In this document: piece by piece, positions 1-6,474 of the stretch | Numbering within the stretch: the stretch's first letter is position 1 | How the letters are laid out: each line of letters starts with the position of its first letter | Assembly: GCA_030679615.1 (NCBI GenBank) | Contig: JAUXSJ010000232.1 | Span: forward strand, 1 to 6,474 | DNA: 6,474 nucleotides | Reading direction: 5' to 3' | Origin: Parachlamydiaceae bacterium | GTDB lineage: Bacteria > Chlamydiota > Chlamydiia > Chlamydiales > Parachlamydiaceae | Position numbers and translations under genes: made by a program | The notes under the pieces: model-generated | Database searches by the model: none | What the model was told of the DNA's origin: nothing | What the model saw: only the letters and a program-made list of their open reading frames with translations

Positions 1-98
1 TTTAATGAATAAATGTTCGATCTTTTTTCAATTTACATAACAATCATTTCTGCATATGTTTTTATACAGTTTAAAATCGAGTGTTGAGGTTTTTGTGT

Positions 99-3000
99 TT
101 ATGATAATAGTTTTGATAAAACAACAAAAAATTTAGTACGATCAGGACATTTGTTTTTTAAAATTTGTTCAAAAATAAGCCAAAGAAAGTTTTCATTTTC
201 TTTGGATAAAAGTTGACTTGAAGAATCTAAAAATTCTAAAAGTAATAAAGTAATTTTATCTTTTTCATTTTTCGAAGTCATTTTTATTAAAAGAAATAAA
301 ATTTCTTGATCATCCTCTGAATTAACTTTCAGCGTGTATTGATTTAAATAGATTGAAATTAACTCATAAAAAGAAAGAGTCACTTGATCGTTTTCTGATT
401 TATTTTTTAATAACATTAATAAGGTTTTAATAAATTGACATTGATTTTCTTTAAATAAACCTTCTATGAGTTGTAAACAAACATTTGTTGAGTATTTTTG
501 TATAAATTTTTCCGGTAGGATCCATTTATTTTCGACTGCAAAAAGAAATAACACCGCACCATATTGAACATGAGGTTCGTCAATTAATTGAACAATACGT
601 TTCATCCAAAGCGTTTGACGATGATGTTTAGTTAAATAATTCAAACGACTTGCTTCTATTAGATAATGATCACACAGGTTTTCGTACGTTTTAATAGAAA
701 AATGATCTTGTAAAAAAGAAAATAATAAGCTTGCAAAATCTAAGCGTTGTTCAAGATCCTTAAATTCAATAGGAGAGTTTTGATCAAAGAAGCCATGAAA
801 AGCCTTAAAAATACTTAAATGATATTGAAATTTTAAAGGTGAGCTTAAGCATTGATATTGTTTTAATAATGGAATGAAAAATTGAATTAATTCTTGCTTT
901 GAACTTAATTGATAACTGGTCTGTAATAATTGATAAACAATAAAAGCTCTATGAAGATGATCTTGCGTTAATAGAGATGAAAAGAGTGAGCAATGAATTT
1001 GTAGTTCTTGAATTTCATGATGATGTTTTATGAAAAAAGAATACGCTAAATCAATTGTATAAGGGGTATTTGTTTCTATTAATACTTGTATCCATGTTTT
1101 TCGATCGTATTGATTAAATTGATAATGAGAAAGTTGCTGAATCAATGGGGTTGCTTGATGAAATTCTACGCCTGCAATCCAATTTAAAGATTTAAAGATT
1201 GCTAATTTTTGCTGAGGGGTTTCAATAGAGATAAAAAATTGAGGATTGAGAAAAATTTCATTAAATAAAATAGAAGAATCGCATAGAAAAGGAAAACAAG
1301 AGAGATAAAGCTGTAGTCCAATAAGTTTTAGAGAGGGTTGATCTATTTTTATCCATTTTTGAAAAATGATTTCTAATGTTGGGGGGTGAATTGCAAATTG
1401 AGGGAAAAATTGTAATAAAGGGGGATTTACTAAAGTTAATTCAGAAGATCGAGAAAAACATTCATAGATCTTTTGAAGAGACGTTGTATAGGGGTGAGTT
1501 GAAAAATAATGAAAAAGCGCTTCAGAATCAGTTTGTACTTGAATGGGTGCAAATACGGAAATAGGAGATTTTAAGCGAATTATAGGGGTATGACAATGTC
1601 TTGTAGCGCGATTTGCGTGATATAGATAAGCCAGGACATTAATGTAGGAGGACAAAATACTAAAAGGTATATTATCTTCTAAAATAGCGGTTTTCATTAA
1701 CCTGTAAATCGAATCAGATTTAGAAGTTCTCTTGAGAGGTTTCCAATAAAATTGATCAACACATTCCCATAATTTTTTACAATCATCATTATTCATTTCA
1801 GAATAAGTAATAAGAGACAAACAAGCTCTGAAAAGATATTCAGATAAAATAAAAGGATCAGAGGGTGATTCTGTTTCGACTTTAATAAAGTCATTAGCTA
1901 AGAGAAGATAAATAAATCCGCCTAAGGTTTTAATGTCAGAAGGATTAGGTAAAAATTTATGTTTTGAAATAATCGTATAGTCATTGCTTTTTTTATACTC
2001 TAAAACCGATTCGATCATTTTCTTTTCATCGTTGGGGTCGAGCATGCGATGATATTTACGTAAGAAATATCGCCAACCAAATTGATTATGCGTTGTTGGA
2101 GTAGCGCAATTGAAAAGAATATCTAAAAGTGTTTGAACGCCACAATCGCTCAAATAAGAAGAAAATGATTCTATAGGATATTCTGTTGTTAAAAACTGCA
2201 TTAGTGGAATAGCTAAAGAATTTAAACTTGTTAAGTTAGAACATTCTAACGTTGGTTCGTGATTTTTTGTCTCTTCATTAAAGGTAGATCCCACGCAATT
2301 TAAGTCGATGGGGATAGTATCTGTGTTTAAAGCGAGAAGACTAAAGGTAGAATGAGAATCATTGACTTTGATCCGATTTTTTATTGCTGTTGAAGATAAG
2401 AGATAAAAATTTAAGATTTCATTGCGACTTTTTGAACGAGGATAAAATTTCTGAATATGCGTTAGAGCTTCGGAAGGAATTTGTTGATTCAAATAATTAA
2501 GGAAAAGATCACTGAATGAACCGACAGCTTCAATTTGGTGACTTGAAATTATTGTTCTTGTATCCAGATCATTTCCTAAATGCGAGAAGAATTCTTGCAA
2601 ATGATCCATGTTGTTAAACCAATGTTTAATCATATTTTCAGAGAATAAATGACCAAAATGATGGATAGCTAGCGCTTCAAAGGCTTGTTTACCGATGATG
2701 GATGGCACAGAACTACCAATTAAATAAATTTCAAGGATTTTAAATATTGTTTGTTGATCCGCTTCTTTTAATTTATTTTCATTTGAAAGTTTGATGACAT
2801 GTTTAAAAAGCTCTTCTAATGATGTTGAGATTGATATTTGAATTGTTTTTTTATTGTTAATTTTAAGTTTAGTACTTAAAACCACATGTTTTTCGGTTAA
2901 TATTTCTTTAATTTGAAGGATCATTGTTTGAAAAACACTCAGGTTATTAAATGAAGATTTAATGGATGAAGCTTTAAATTTTTCGGTGATTTTTCCGTAT

Positions 3001-3203
3001 AAATCGCATATTCCTGCTTCGTAAAAATCATTTAAGCGCTTATCAGCTTCATTGAATTGAAAAAATTTGAGTTGAGATTTTCCATTAGAGGGTTTAGAGG
3101 TTTGTTCTAATGCAGATTGAGAAGAATTTTGAATGTTCGATAAAGGAAAAAAAGAGTTGTTAAAATGAATGAGGGGTGGGAAGTGAAAATCAAAAGAATT
3201 CAT
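99..3203 (-). CDS. Large uncharacterised, mostly helical protein (1034 aa)
   Basis: I do not recognise this protein and assign no function. The frame is intact from ATG at 3203 to TAA at 101-99. GGAG lies upstream of the ATG with an 11-nt gap, slightly long but usable; the frame is open for about 40 codons further upstream but contains no other ATG, GTG or TTG, so this start is the best available. Residues 1-45 are low in charge and rich in Ser/Asn/Gln/Phe (only D5, E33, K37, K42 charged) and look disordered. From about residue 50 the sequence is a near-continuous series of Leu/Ile/Phe-patterned stretches with few Gly or Pro, as expected of an alpha-solenoid or other all-helical fold. Gln and His are frequent (HHH at 727-729). 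I see no GxxxxGK[ST] P-loop, signal peptide, membrane segment or clear TPR/ankyrin consensus. A structural or host-directed role is possible but is inference. Confidence 0.9.
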   Translation of the reverse strand: MNSFDFHFPPLIHFNNSFFPLSNIQNSSQSALEQTSKPSNGKSQLKFFQFNEADKRLNDFYEAGICDLYGKITEKFKASSIKSSFNNLSVFQTMILQIKEILTEKHVVLSTKLKINNKKTIQISISTSLEELFKHVIKLSNENKLKEADQQTIFKILEIYLIGSSVPSIIGKQAFEALAIHHFGHLFSENMIKHWFNNMDHLQEFFSHLGNDLDTRTIISSHQIEAVGSFSDLFLNYLNQQIPSEALTHIQKFYPRSKSRNEILNFYLLSSTAIKNRIKVNDSHSTFSLLALNTDTIPIDLNCVGSTFNEETKNHEPTLECSNLTSLNSLAIPLMQFLTTEYPIESFSSYLSDCGVQTLLDILFNCATPTTHNQFGWRYFLRKYHRMLDPNDEKKMIESVLEYKKSNDYTIISKHKFLPNPSDIKTLGGFIYLLLANDFIKVETESPSDPFILSEYLFRACLSLITYSEMNNDDCKKLWECVDQFYWKPLKRTSKSDSIYRLMKTAILEDNIPFSILSSYINVLAYLYHANRATRHCHTPIIRLKSPISVFAPIQVQTDSEALFHYFSTHPYTTSLQKIYECFSRSSELTLVNPPLLQFFPQFAIHPPTLEIIFQKWIKIDQPSLKLIGLQLYLSCFPFLCDSSILFNEIFLNPQFFISIETPQQKLAIFKSLNWIAGVEFHQATPLIQQLSHYQFNQYDRKTWIQVLIETNTPYTIDLAYSFFIKHHHEIQELQIHCSLFSSLLTQDHLHRAFIVYQLLQTSYQLSSKQELIQFFIPLLKQYQCLSSPLKFQYHLSIFKAFHGFFDQNSPIEFKDLEQRLDFASLLFSFLQDHFSIKTYENLCDHYLIEASRLNYLTKHHRQTLWMKRIVQLIDEPHVQYGAVLFLFAVENKWILPEKFIQKYSTNVCLQLIEGLFKENQCQFIKTLLMLLKNKSENDQVTLSFYELISIYLNQYTLKVNSEDDQEILFLLIKMTSKNEKDKITLLLLEFLDSSSQLLSKENENFLWLIFEQILKNKCPDRTKFFVVLSKLLS

Positions 3204-3214
3204 GTGGATTTCAT

Positions 3215-3218
3215 CTCC
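3215..3218 (-). promoter_or_regulatory. Shine-Dalgarno GGAG for the 1034-aa gene
   Basis: On the minus strand GGAG is separated from the ATG at 3203 by 11 nt. An ATG abuts it directly (GGAGATG) but opens only a four-codon frame whose TGA overlaps the real start as ATGA, so the 3203 start is preferred. Confidence 0.5.
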
Positions 3219-3247
3219 AGTTTTGAAATGAAAAAAATTAGTGTAAT

Positions 3248-3269
3248 CTAATTTATTTAGATAAATTAG
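3248..3269 (-). repeat. AT-rich hairpin in the leader of the 1034-aa gene
   Basis: Positions 3248-3256 and 3261-3269 are perfect nine-base inverted repeats around a four-base loop. In the downstream gene's transcript the hairpin would sit about 45-66 nt before the start codon. Only two of the nine pairs are G-C, so it would be weak as RNA. It could be an operator-like site, or chance in AT-rich DNA. Confidence 0.35.
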
Positions 3270-3421
3270 GTAAGATAATATAGCTGAGACATAAAAGTAA
3301 AAGAGAAATAAAAAAATTGTTTAACGTAAACAGTGATTGAAGAGGCATTAGGGATACAAGACAGATGTACTAATAGTTGACATTTTGTTAAGTATTTCGA
3401 ATTTAATCAATTATACAAAGT

Positions 3422-3443
3422 AGCCTAGACTTTAGTTTGGGCT
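3422..3443 (+). repeat. Outer stem-loop of left arm
   Basis: Positions 3422-3430 pair with 3435-3443 around the tetraloop TTTA, giving nine base pairs when read as plus-strand RNA or single-stranded DNA. Two of these are wobble pairs (T3426 with G3439, G3428 with T3437), so the opposite strand folds less well. It is followed at once by TTGTTTTT-type sequence, which resembles a weak intrinsic terminator for any plus-strand transcript. Confidence 0.6.
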
Positions 3444-3448
3444 TGTTT

Positions 3449-3468
3449 TTGCAGGCTTTAGCCTGCAA
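3449..3468. repeat. Inner stem-loop of left arm (GCAGGC/GCCTGC)
   Basis: GCAGGCTTTAGCCTGC at 3451-3466 is a seven-pair palindrome with a two-base centre, and two flanking T-A pairs extend the stem to 3449-3468. It is the most GC-rich local palindrome of the arm and is repeated exactly in the right arm at 3546-3561. Confidence 0.75.
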
Positions 3469-3545
3469 GTCCAGTTAAAATTTATCATAGAAACCGTTAT
3501 GAGAATAATCCATATTACAGATGGAGTGAAAAAAAATCGGAACAT

Positions 3546-3561
3546 GCAGGCTAAAGCCTGC
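3546..3561. repeat. Inner stem-loop of right arm (GCAGGC/GCCTGC)
   Basis: This is the mirror copy of the left inner hairpin: the same seven-pair palindrome with a two-base centre. On the minus strand it is followed about ten bases later by a run of eight T residues near 3528-3535; that gap is too long for a standard intrinsic terminator. Confidence 0.75.
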
Positions 3562-3590
3562 AAAAACAAGCACAGACTAAAGTCTAGGCT
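3562..3590 (-). terminator. Possible intrinsic terminator for the upstream 936-aa gene
   Basis: On the minus strand, 3590-3569 folds into a stem of about eight pairs with one mismatch (C3587 region) and one U-G wobble around the loop TTTA. It is followed directly by a TGTTTTT tract running to about 3562. It lies roughly 60 nt beyond the stop codon of the 936-aa gene, a suitable place for termination. The stem is only moderately GC-rich and belongs to a repeat element, so any terminator role may be incidental. Confidence 0.33.
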
Positions 3591-3604
3591 ACTTTATAAT
3601 CATT

Positions 3605-3618
3605 AAAACCCGGGTTTT
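3605..3618. repeat. 14-bp perfect palindrome AAAACCCGGGTTTT
   Basis: The palindrome is exact and centred between 3611 and 3612, about 35-48 nt past the stop codon of the 936-aa gene. As RNA it could form only a five-pair stem with a CCGG loop, followed by TTTTAAT on the minus strand, which would be a poor terminator. It could equally be a dimeric protein-binding site. The six consecutive G/C bases stand out in an AT-rich gap. Confidence 0.5.
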
Positions 3619-3652
3619 CTAACTGAACAATGCTCTTGGGTATGTCCTAAAC

Positions 3653-6463
3653 TTACTCATCAAAGAATTCACTATTAATTAAATCAAACTCTTGGTTAAA
3701 AGATTTTGAATCTAATGAAAATTCCTCTAAAAGACGTCCTGGATTAAAATTAATTAAATGTATGCTTTCTTTTAAATTTGATGGAATGGGAACTTCTTTT
3801 ATTTCAAATTCAGTTTTTGTTTGTAGATTAAAATATTTAATTAATTCATTTTTATGTTTTATTAATCTACGTGTTGAAGGGTTTGTTTTATCTGTATTTA
3901 ATTTAGATAACCATTCTTTTAAAAGAAAATGTTTAAAGTCTATTGGAGTTGGTGAAGAACAAATAAGATTTACTATAATCCAGGATTGTGACAATTTTTT
4001 TGTATTAATCACAGTAAGAGCAAATTCATTGAATTCTTTTGAAAAATTAAGCCAAAATAAATTTTGCATTTCAGGATTGTTAAAAATCTTTTGATGTTCA
4101 AACACATAGCAAGCTAAGCTAAATGTCGGGTCATATAGCATATTCTTTAATTTTTCCTTCATTTTATCTTTAGCCCACATCATAAAATCAAAGCATTGAG
4201 GTCGTTGAGGTCTTAACCATTGACTTTCAAAACATTGATTAACCAAAGCAATTAAAAAAAAGGGAGTATTCCAATCTGAATATTTTTCAATCAATGATTT
4301 TACTTGTTCTAAATAAATTTCAAAAACTTCCTGATGCGCAATAGGTTGATCTTCAATAAGATTTAAGGTTCTATTTATAAAATCATGTTCATTCCAATTA
4401 AATAAAACGACACAGATAACTTGCATCATTTTAAAAGAATCGGTTGAATGGGGAAATTCTTTAAGAGATTCGAAAATTTTTTTTAAATAATTAATGTTTT
4501 TAGTTCGATCTTCTTGTTTAAATTCAAAAAGACCAAGTAAGGTCTTTAGAATTACTTTTTCAATTGGCGTTCCAATTCTTTCAATCATTTCATAAATGTC
4601 ATTTTTAATTTTTTTGTTTTTTAATGACGTAGCATCTAGCCAGACAAAACAATTTTCTGTGTAACAACTGAGATAAAGAAAAAGATGAATTAAACTTCTA
4701 CATTTACGATCTTCGTGCTCACTAGGATGGTTTATGCATAAAAGTTCTAACCAATTAAACAGTAAATCTTTTTTATTCTTAAATATTTGATTGGCATTTT
4801 TTTTATTTTTTATCATCAAAGTCATAGATAAATTTTCCATCATTTTATTAAAAGAATTCATAGGTGAAAAAAATGTATCTGAGTTATGAAGTGATTGAAG
4901 AAGGTGATTTCGAACATAGGGAAGAATAAATTTAACGTTATTGTTAAAATTTTCCCAAATCATTTCATCTTTTAATAGTTCTTTTATCACTAAAAAATAA
5001 GTGTTTATACAAAAAGTCAAATAAATATCTTTGAAAGGATCAGGTATTTCAACAATTAATTGTTTCAAATAAGGATAAATAATTTTACAAAAAATATGTT
5101 TATTCTTTTCATTATAATTAATAATCGTATCATTTATAAGATGAAAAAATAATTCTATTTTTATTTTTTCGTTATAAAATCCATTTTGACAAATGGCTTT
5201 TACGATGACTGTATAAATGGGTCTTACATTTTCGAGAGAACCCAATAATCCATAAATTTGTAATGGATGAGTTGGTGAAATCATTTCAACAAGCATATTA
5301 AGTGCTATTTTTAAGCAACCATTTGATAATGGAAAAGAGCACAGTCTTTTGATAATGAGTTCGCATTCTGAAAAAACAAGAATATGAGAAAGTTTGTTCT
5401 GTATATTAATGTTGCACCAAAATTTAATGATTAATAATTTTTTTGGCGCATCTTTAAATATATTAGATATTTCTGTTGAAAGGATCATTTCACGATATTG
5501 ATCCCAATATTTAGATAAGCGTTTATGGTCAACTTGACTGGGATCATTTTGCTTTTCATTTTGTATATTATTATCCGAAGATTCAAAGAATGGAGGATAT
5601 AAAAAAACATTTAAGAATAGAAAATCAATTGCATCATCAACTTTTGAAGGATCCATGGAAGCTTGTAGTGAAAGAAAATTGCCATAAAAAATAATAAAAT
5701 TTTGGATTTGTTTTGGACAGGTTTCCTTAATTGAATTTATAAGAGTTCCTTTAAAATTGATTAAAAAATGAGAATTTAAGTTTAGATTTTCATCGATAGA
5801 GTAAAGAACTCCAAAAAATTGATTAAAGTTTAATTGATGAAATTTTTTTTGAGCTTTTTCTTTTTCCAGTGTGTATTTAAAATGATAAATTTGAGCTATT
5901 GTTGTTATTTTATTTATGCTTTTTTCGTAAATATCTTTTTTGTTTTTTAAAAATGGTAAATAAGTGACATAAAGATTTGCAATTTCTATCGCATCTTGAT
6001 GATCTAGTTCTTTCGAAACTTTTTTTTGATCAACGATGTGTTCAAAAATAAAATAATAGAATCTGGCTTGTATTTCATTTTCATGATCATTTAAATTAAA
6101 TTTATTGTTATTAAACAAACTTAAGAGTTGGGTATAATTTTCAATTATTTTGAATTCCTTAAGTTCCAATATAGTTGTTAAAGATTGGAAAAAAATGTTC
6201 TTAAAAGGTCTGATTTCATTAACAGATTTATTTAACAATAACTGTTTAAATATTGTTTCAGAAAGCAAACTCGATTCAATAGAAGGATTGTTAATTAAAA
6301 AAATCAAAATAGAATTTAAATAAGTTTCTGCAATAGATGTCTGTGACCCTATCCAGATGCAAAATTGATCGATGTTTTCTTTCAATTGAAGATAATCAGG
6401 ATGAGTTTTTTCTATGGAATGATCTAAGGAAACAAACATAAAGATTTGTTTTTTTATCCTCAT
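3653..6463 (-). CDS. Large uncharacterised, mostly helical protein (936 aa)
   Basis: I do not recognise this protein. The frame runs uninterrupted to TGA... more exactly to the stop at the 3653 end, and the last residues are acidic (SEFFDE). The start is uncertain. ATG at 6463 has only 11 nt of visible upstream DNA, with no clear Shine-Dalgarno, and the frame stays open (Glu-Ile-Leu) to the window edge, so the true N-terminus may lie outside. Met9 (6439) is an alternative, but its nearest AGGA is 17 nt away. The start sits in CTAATGAGG, which would allow a TAATG or ATGA overlap with an unseen upstream gene. The protein is rich in Lys, Asn, Ile and Phe, with repeated amphipathic helical patterning throughout and a less regular, more acidic tail after about residue 880. 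The short hydrophobic run near residues 7-13 is too short for a signal peptide. No enzymatic motif is visible. It is noticeably more AT-rich than the downstream gene. Confidence 0.88.
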   Translation of the reverse strand: MRIKKQIFMFVSLDHSIEKTHPDYLQLKENIDQFCIWIGSQTSIAETYLNSILIFLINNPSIESSLLSETIFKQLLLNKSVNEIRPFKNIFFQSLTTILELKEFKIIENYTQLLSLFNNNKFNLNDHENEIQARFYYFIFEHIVDQKKVSKELDHQDAIEIANLYVTYLPFLKNKKDIYEKSINKITTIAQIYHFKYTLEKEKAQKKFHQLNFNQFFGVLYSIDENLNLNSHFLINFKGTLINSIKETCPKQIQNFIIFYGNFLSLQASMDPSKVDDAIDFLFLNVFLYPPFFESSDNNIQNEKQNDPSQVDHKRLSKYWDQYREMILSTEISNIFKDAPKKLLIIKFWCNINIQNKLSHILVFSECELIIKRLCSFPLSNGCLKIALNMLVEMISPTHPLQIYGLLGSLENVRPIYTVIVKAICQNGFYNEKIKIELFFHLINDTIINYNEKNKHIFCKIIYPYLKQLIVEIPDPFKDIYLTFCINTYFLVIKELLKDEMIWENFNNNVKFILPYVRNHLLQSLHNSDTFFSPMNSFNKMMENLSMTLMIKNKKNANQIFKNKKDLLFNWLELLCINHPSEHEDRKCRSLIHLFLYLSCYTENCFVWLDATSLKNKKIKNDIYEMIERIGTPIEKVILKTLLGLFEFKQEDRTKNINYLKKIFESLKEFPHSTDSFKMMQVICVVLFNWNEHDFINRTLNLIEDQPIAHQEVFEIYLEQVKSLIEKYSDWNTPFFLIALVNQCFESQWLRPQRPQCFDFMMWAKDKMKEKLKNMLYDPTFSLACYVFEHQKIFNNPEMQNLFWLNFSKEFNEFALTVINTKKLSQSWIIVNLICSSPTPIDFKHFLLKEWLSKLNTDKTNPSTRRLIKHKNELIKYFNLQTKTEFEIKEVPIPSNLKESIHLINFNPGRLLEEFSLDSKSFNQEFDLINSEFFDE

Positions 6464-6474
6464 TAGGATTTCTT

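Larger units (their letters stand above)
3417..3595. repeat. REPIN-like / MITE-like inverted-repeat element
   Basis: Two 51-bp arms, 3417-3467 and 3545-3595, are reverse complements at 49 of 51 positions; the mismatches are at 3437 (partner 3575) and 3440 (partner 3572). A 77-bp spacer (3468-3544) lies between them and shows no coding potential. Each arm starts with GTAG at its outer end and holds two tandem stem-loops separated by a TTGTTTTT-type spacer. Known bacterial REP sequences carry a GTAG-like tetranucleotide before an imperfect hairpin, are mobilised by RAYT (REP-associated tyrosine transposase) proteins, and often occur as inverted pairs called REPINs; that parallel is the basis for the call. 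TTATA occurs directly repeated at 3411-3415 and 3594-3598 and could be a target duplication, but it overlaps the arm and is weak. No transposase is in the window. A MITE of another family is the main alternative. Confidence 0.65.
3204..3652. other. 449-bp intergenic region between two co-directional genes
   Basis: No credible coding sequence or tRNA is visible here. Reading in the direction of transcription (falling coordinates) it contains a 14-bp palindrome just after the upstream gene, then a 179-bp inverted-repeat element, then about 210 bp of AT-rich DNA that includes the presumed leader of the downstream gene. In that last part I see only a short AT-rich hairpin at 3248-3269 and the GGAG near the start codon. 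Because the gap is long and structured, the downstream gene probably has its own promoter here, although I cannot place one with confidence. Confidence 0.85.

Noticed and set aside
1..98. Terminator or small gene downstream of the 1034-aa gene
   Set aside because: Only a five-pair ACATA/TATGT inverted repeat with a long loop is present; no stem plus T-tract and no credible open frame.
1376..1564. 62-codon plus-strand open frame
   Set aside because: It lies wholly antisense to the intact 1034-aa gene, with no independent support for coding; a chance shadow.
3201..3215. Four-codon frame (ATG at 3214) overlapping the 1034-aa gene start as a leader peptide
   Set aside because: Its ATG directly abuts GGAG, leaving no spacing for ribosome binding, and four codons arise easily by chance.
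3275..3305. Minus-strand TATATTAT as a -10 box for the 1034-aa gene
   Set aside because: The position is plausible, but no acceptable -35 hexamer is found at 15-18 nt, and such AT-rich matches are common by chance.
3377..3407. Plus-strand TTGACA with a TTTAAT 19 nt downstream, promoter-like
   Set aside because: Spacing and -10 match are poor, and no plus-strand gene follows; a transcript would run antisense into the 936-aa gene.
3762..4094. 110-codon plus-strand open frame
   Set aside because: It lies wholly antisense to the intact 936-aa gene and looks like the complement of its C-terminal coding region rather than a gene.
522..4219. Local resemblance around a W-x-x-P motif (W894 of the 1034-aa protein, W749 of the 936-aa protein) as evidence of paralogy
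   Set aside because: The match is only a few residues and lies at different distances from the C-termini (140 and 187 residues), so it is not convincing without a profile comparison.

Overview
The window is an AT-rich bacterial segment with two very long, intact open reading frames on the minus strand and a 449-bp gap between them. Reading along the transcribed strand, the order is: gene B (936 codons, 6463 to 3653), the gap, then gene A (1034 codons, 3203 to 99). Nothing convincing is encoded on the plus strand. I recognise neither protein. Both look cytosolic and almost wholly helical, with no visible catalytic motif, P-loop, signal peptide or membrane segment.

The standard genetic code fits, with Trp encoded by TGG. 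The low G+C, the Lys/Asn/Ile/Phe-rich proteins and the large orphan helical proteins suggest a host-associated or intracellular bacterium. An amoeba-associated chlamydia (Parachlamydiaceae type) is my leading guess, but it rests on general resemblance only; Legionella-like or Rickettsiales-like lineages are not excluded.

The gap (3204-3652) holds the most structured DNA in the window. A 51-bp inverted repeat with 49 of 51 positions matching (3417-3467 and 3545-3595) flanks a 77-bp spacer. Each arm itself contains two hairpins in tandem and begins with GTAG at its outer end. This is the layout of a REP doublet (REPIN) or small non-autonomous element, and the right arm may also act as a terminator for gene B. 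A 14-bp perfect palindrome centred on CCCGGG lies between gene B and this element. A small AT-rich hairpin lies in the presumed leader of gene A.

The 98 bp downstream of gene A and the 11 bp upstream of gene B show no gene or clear signal. The two genes are co-directional and may be related in role, but the structured gap makes a single uninterrupted operon doubtful.
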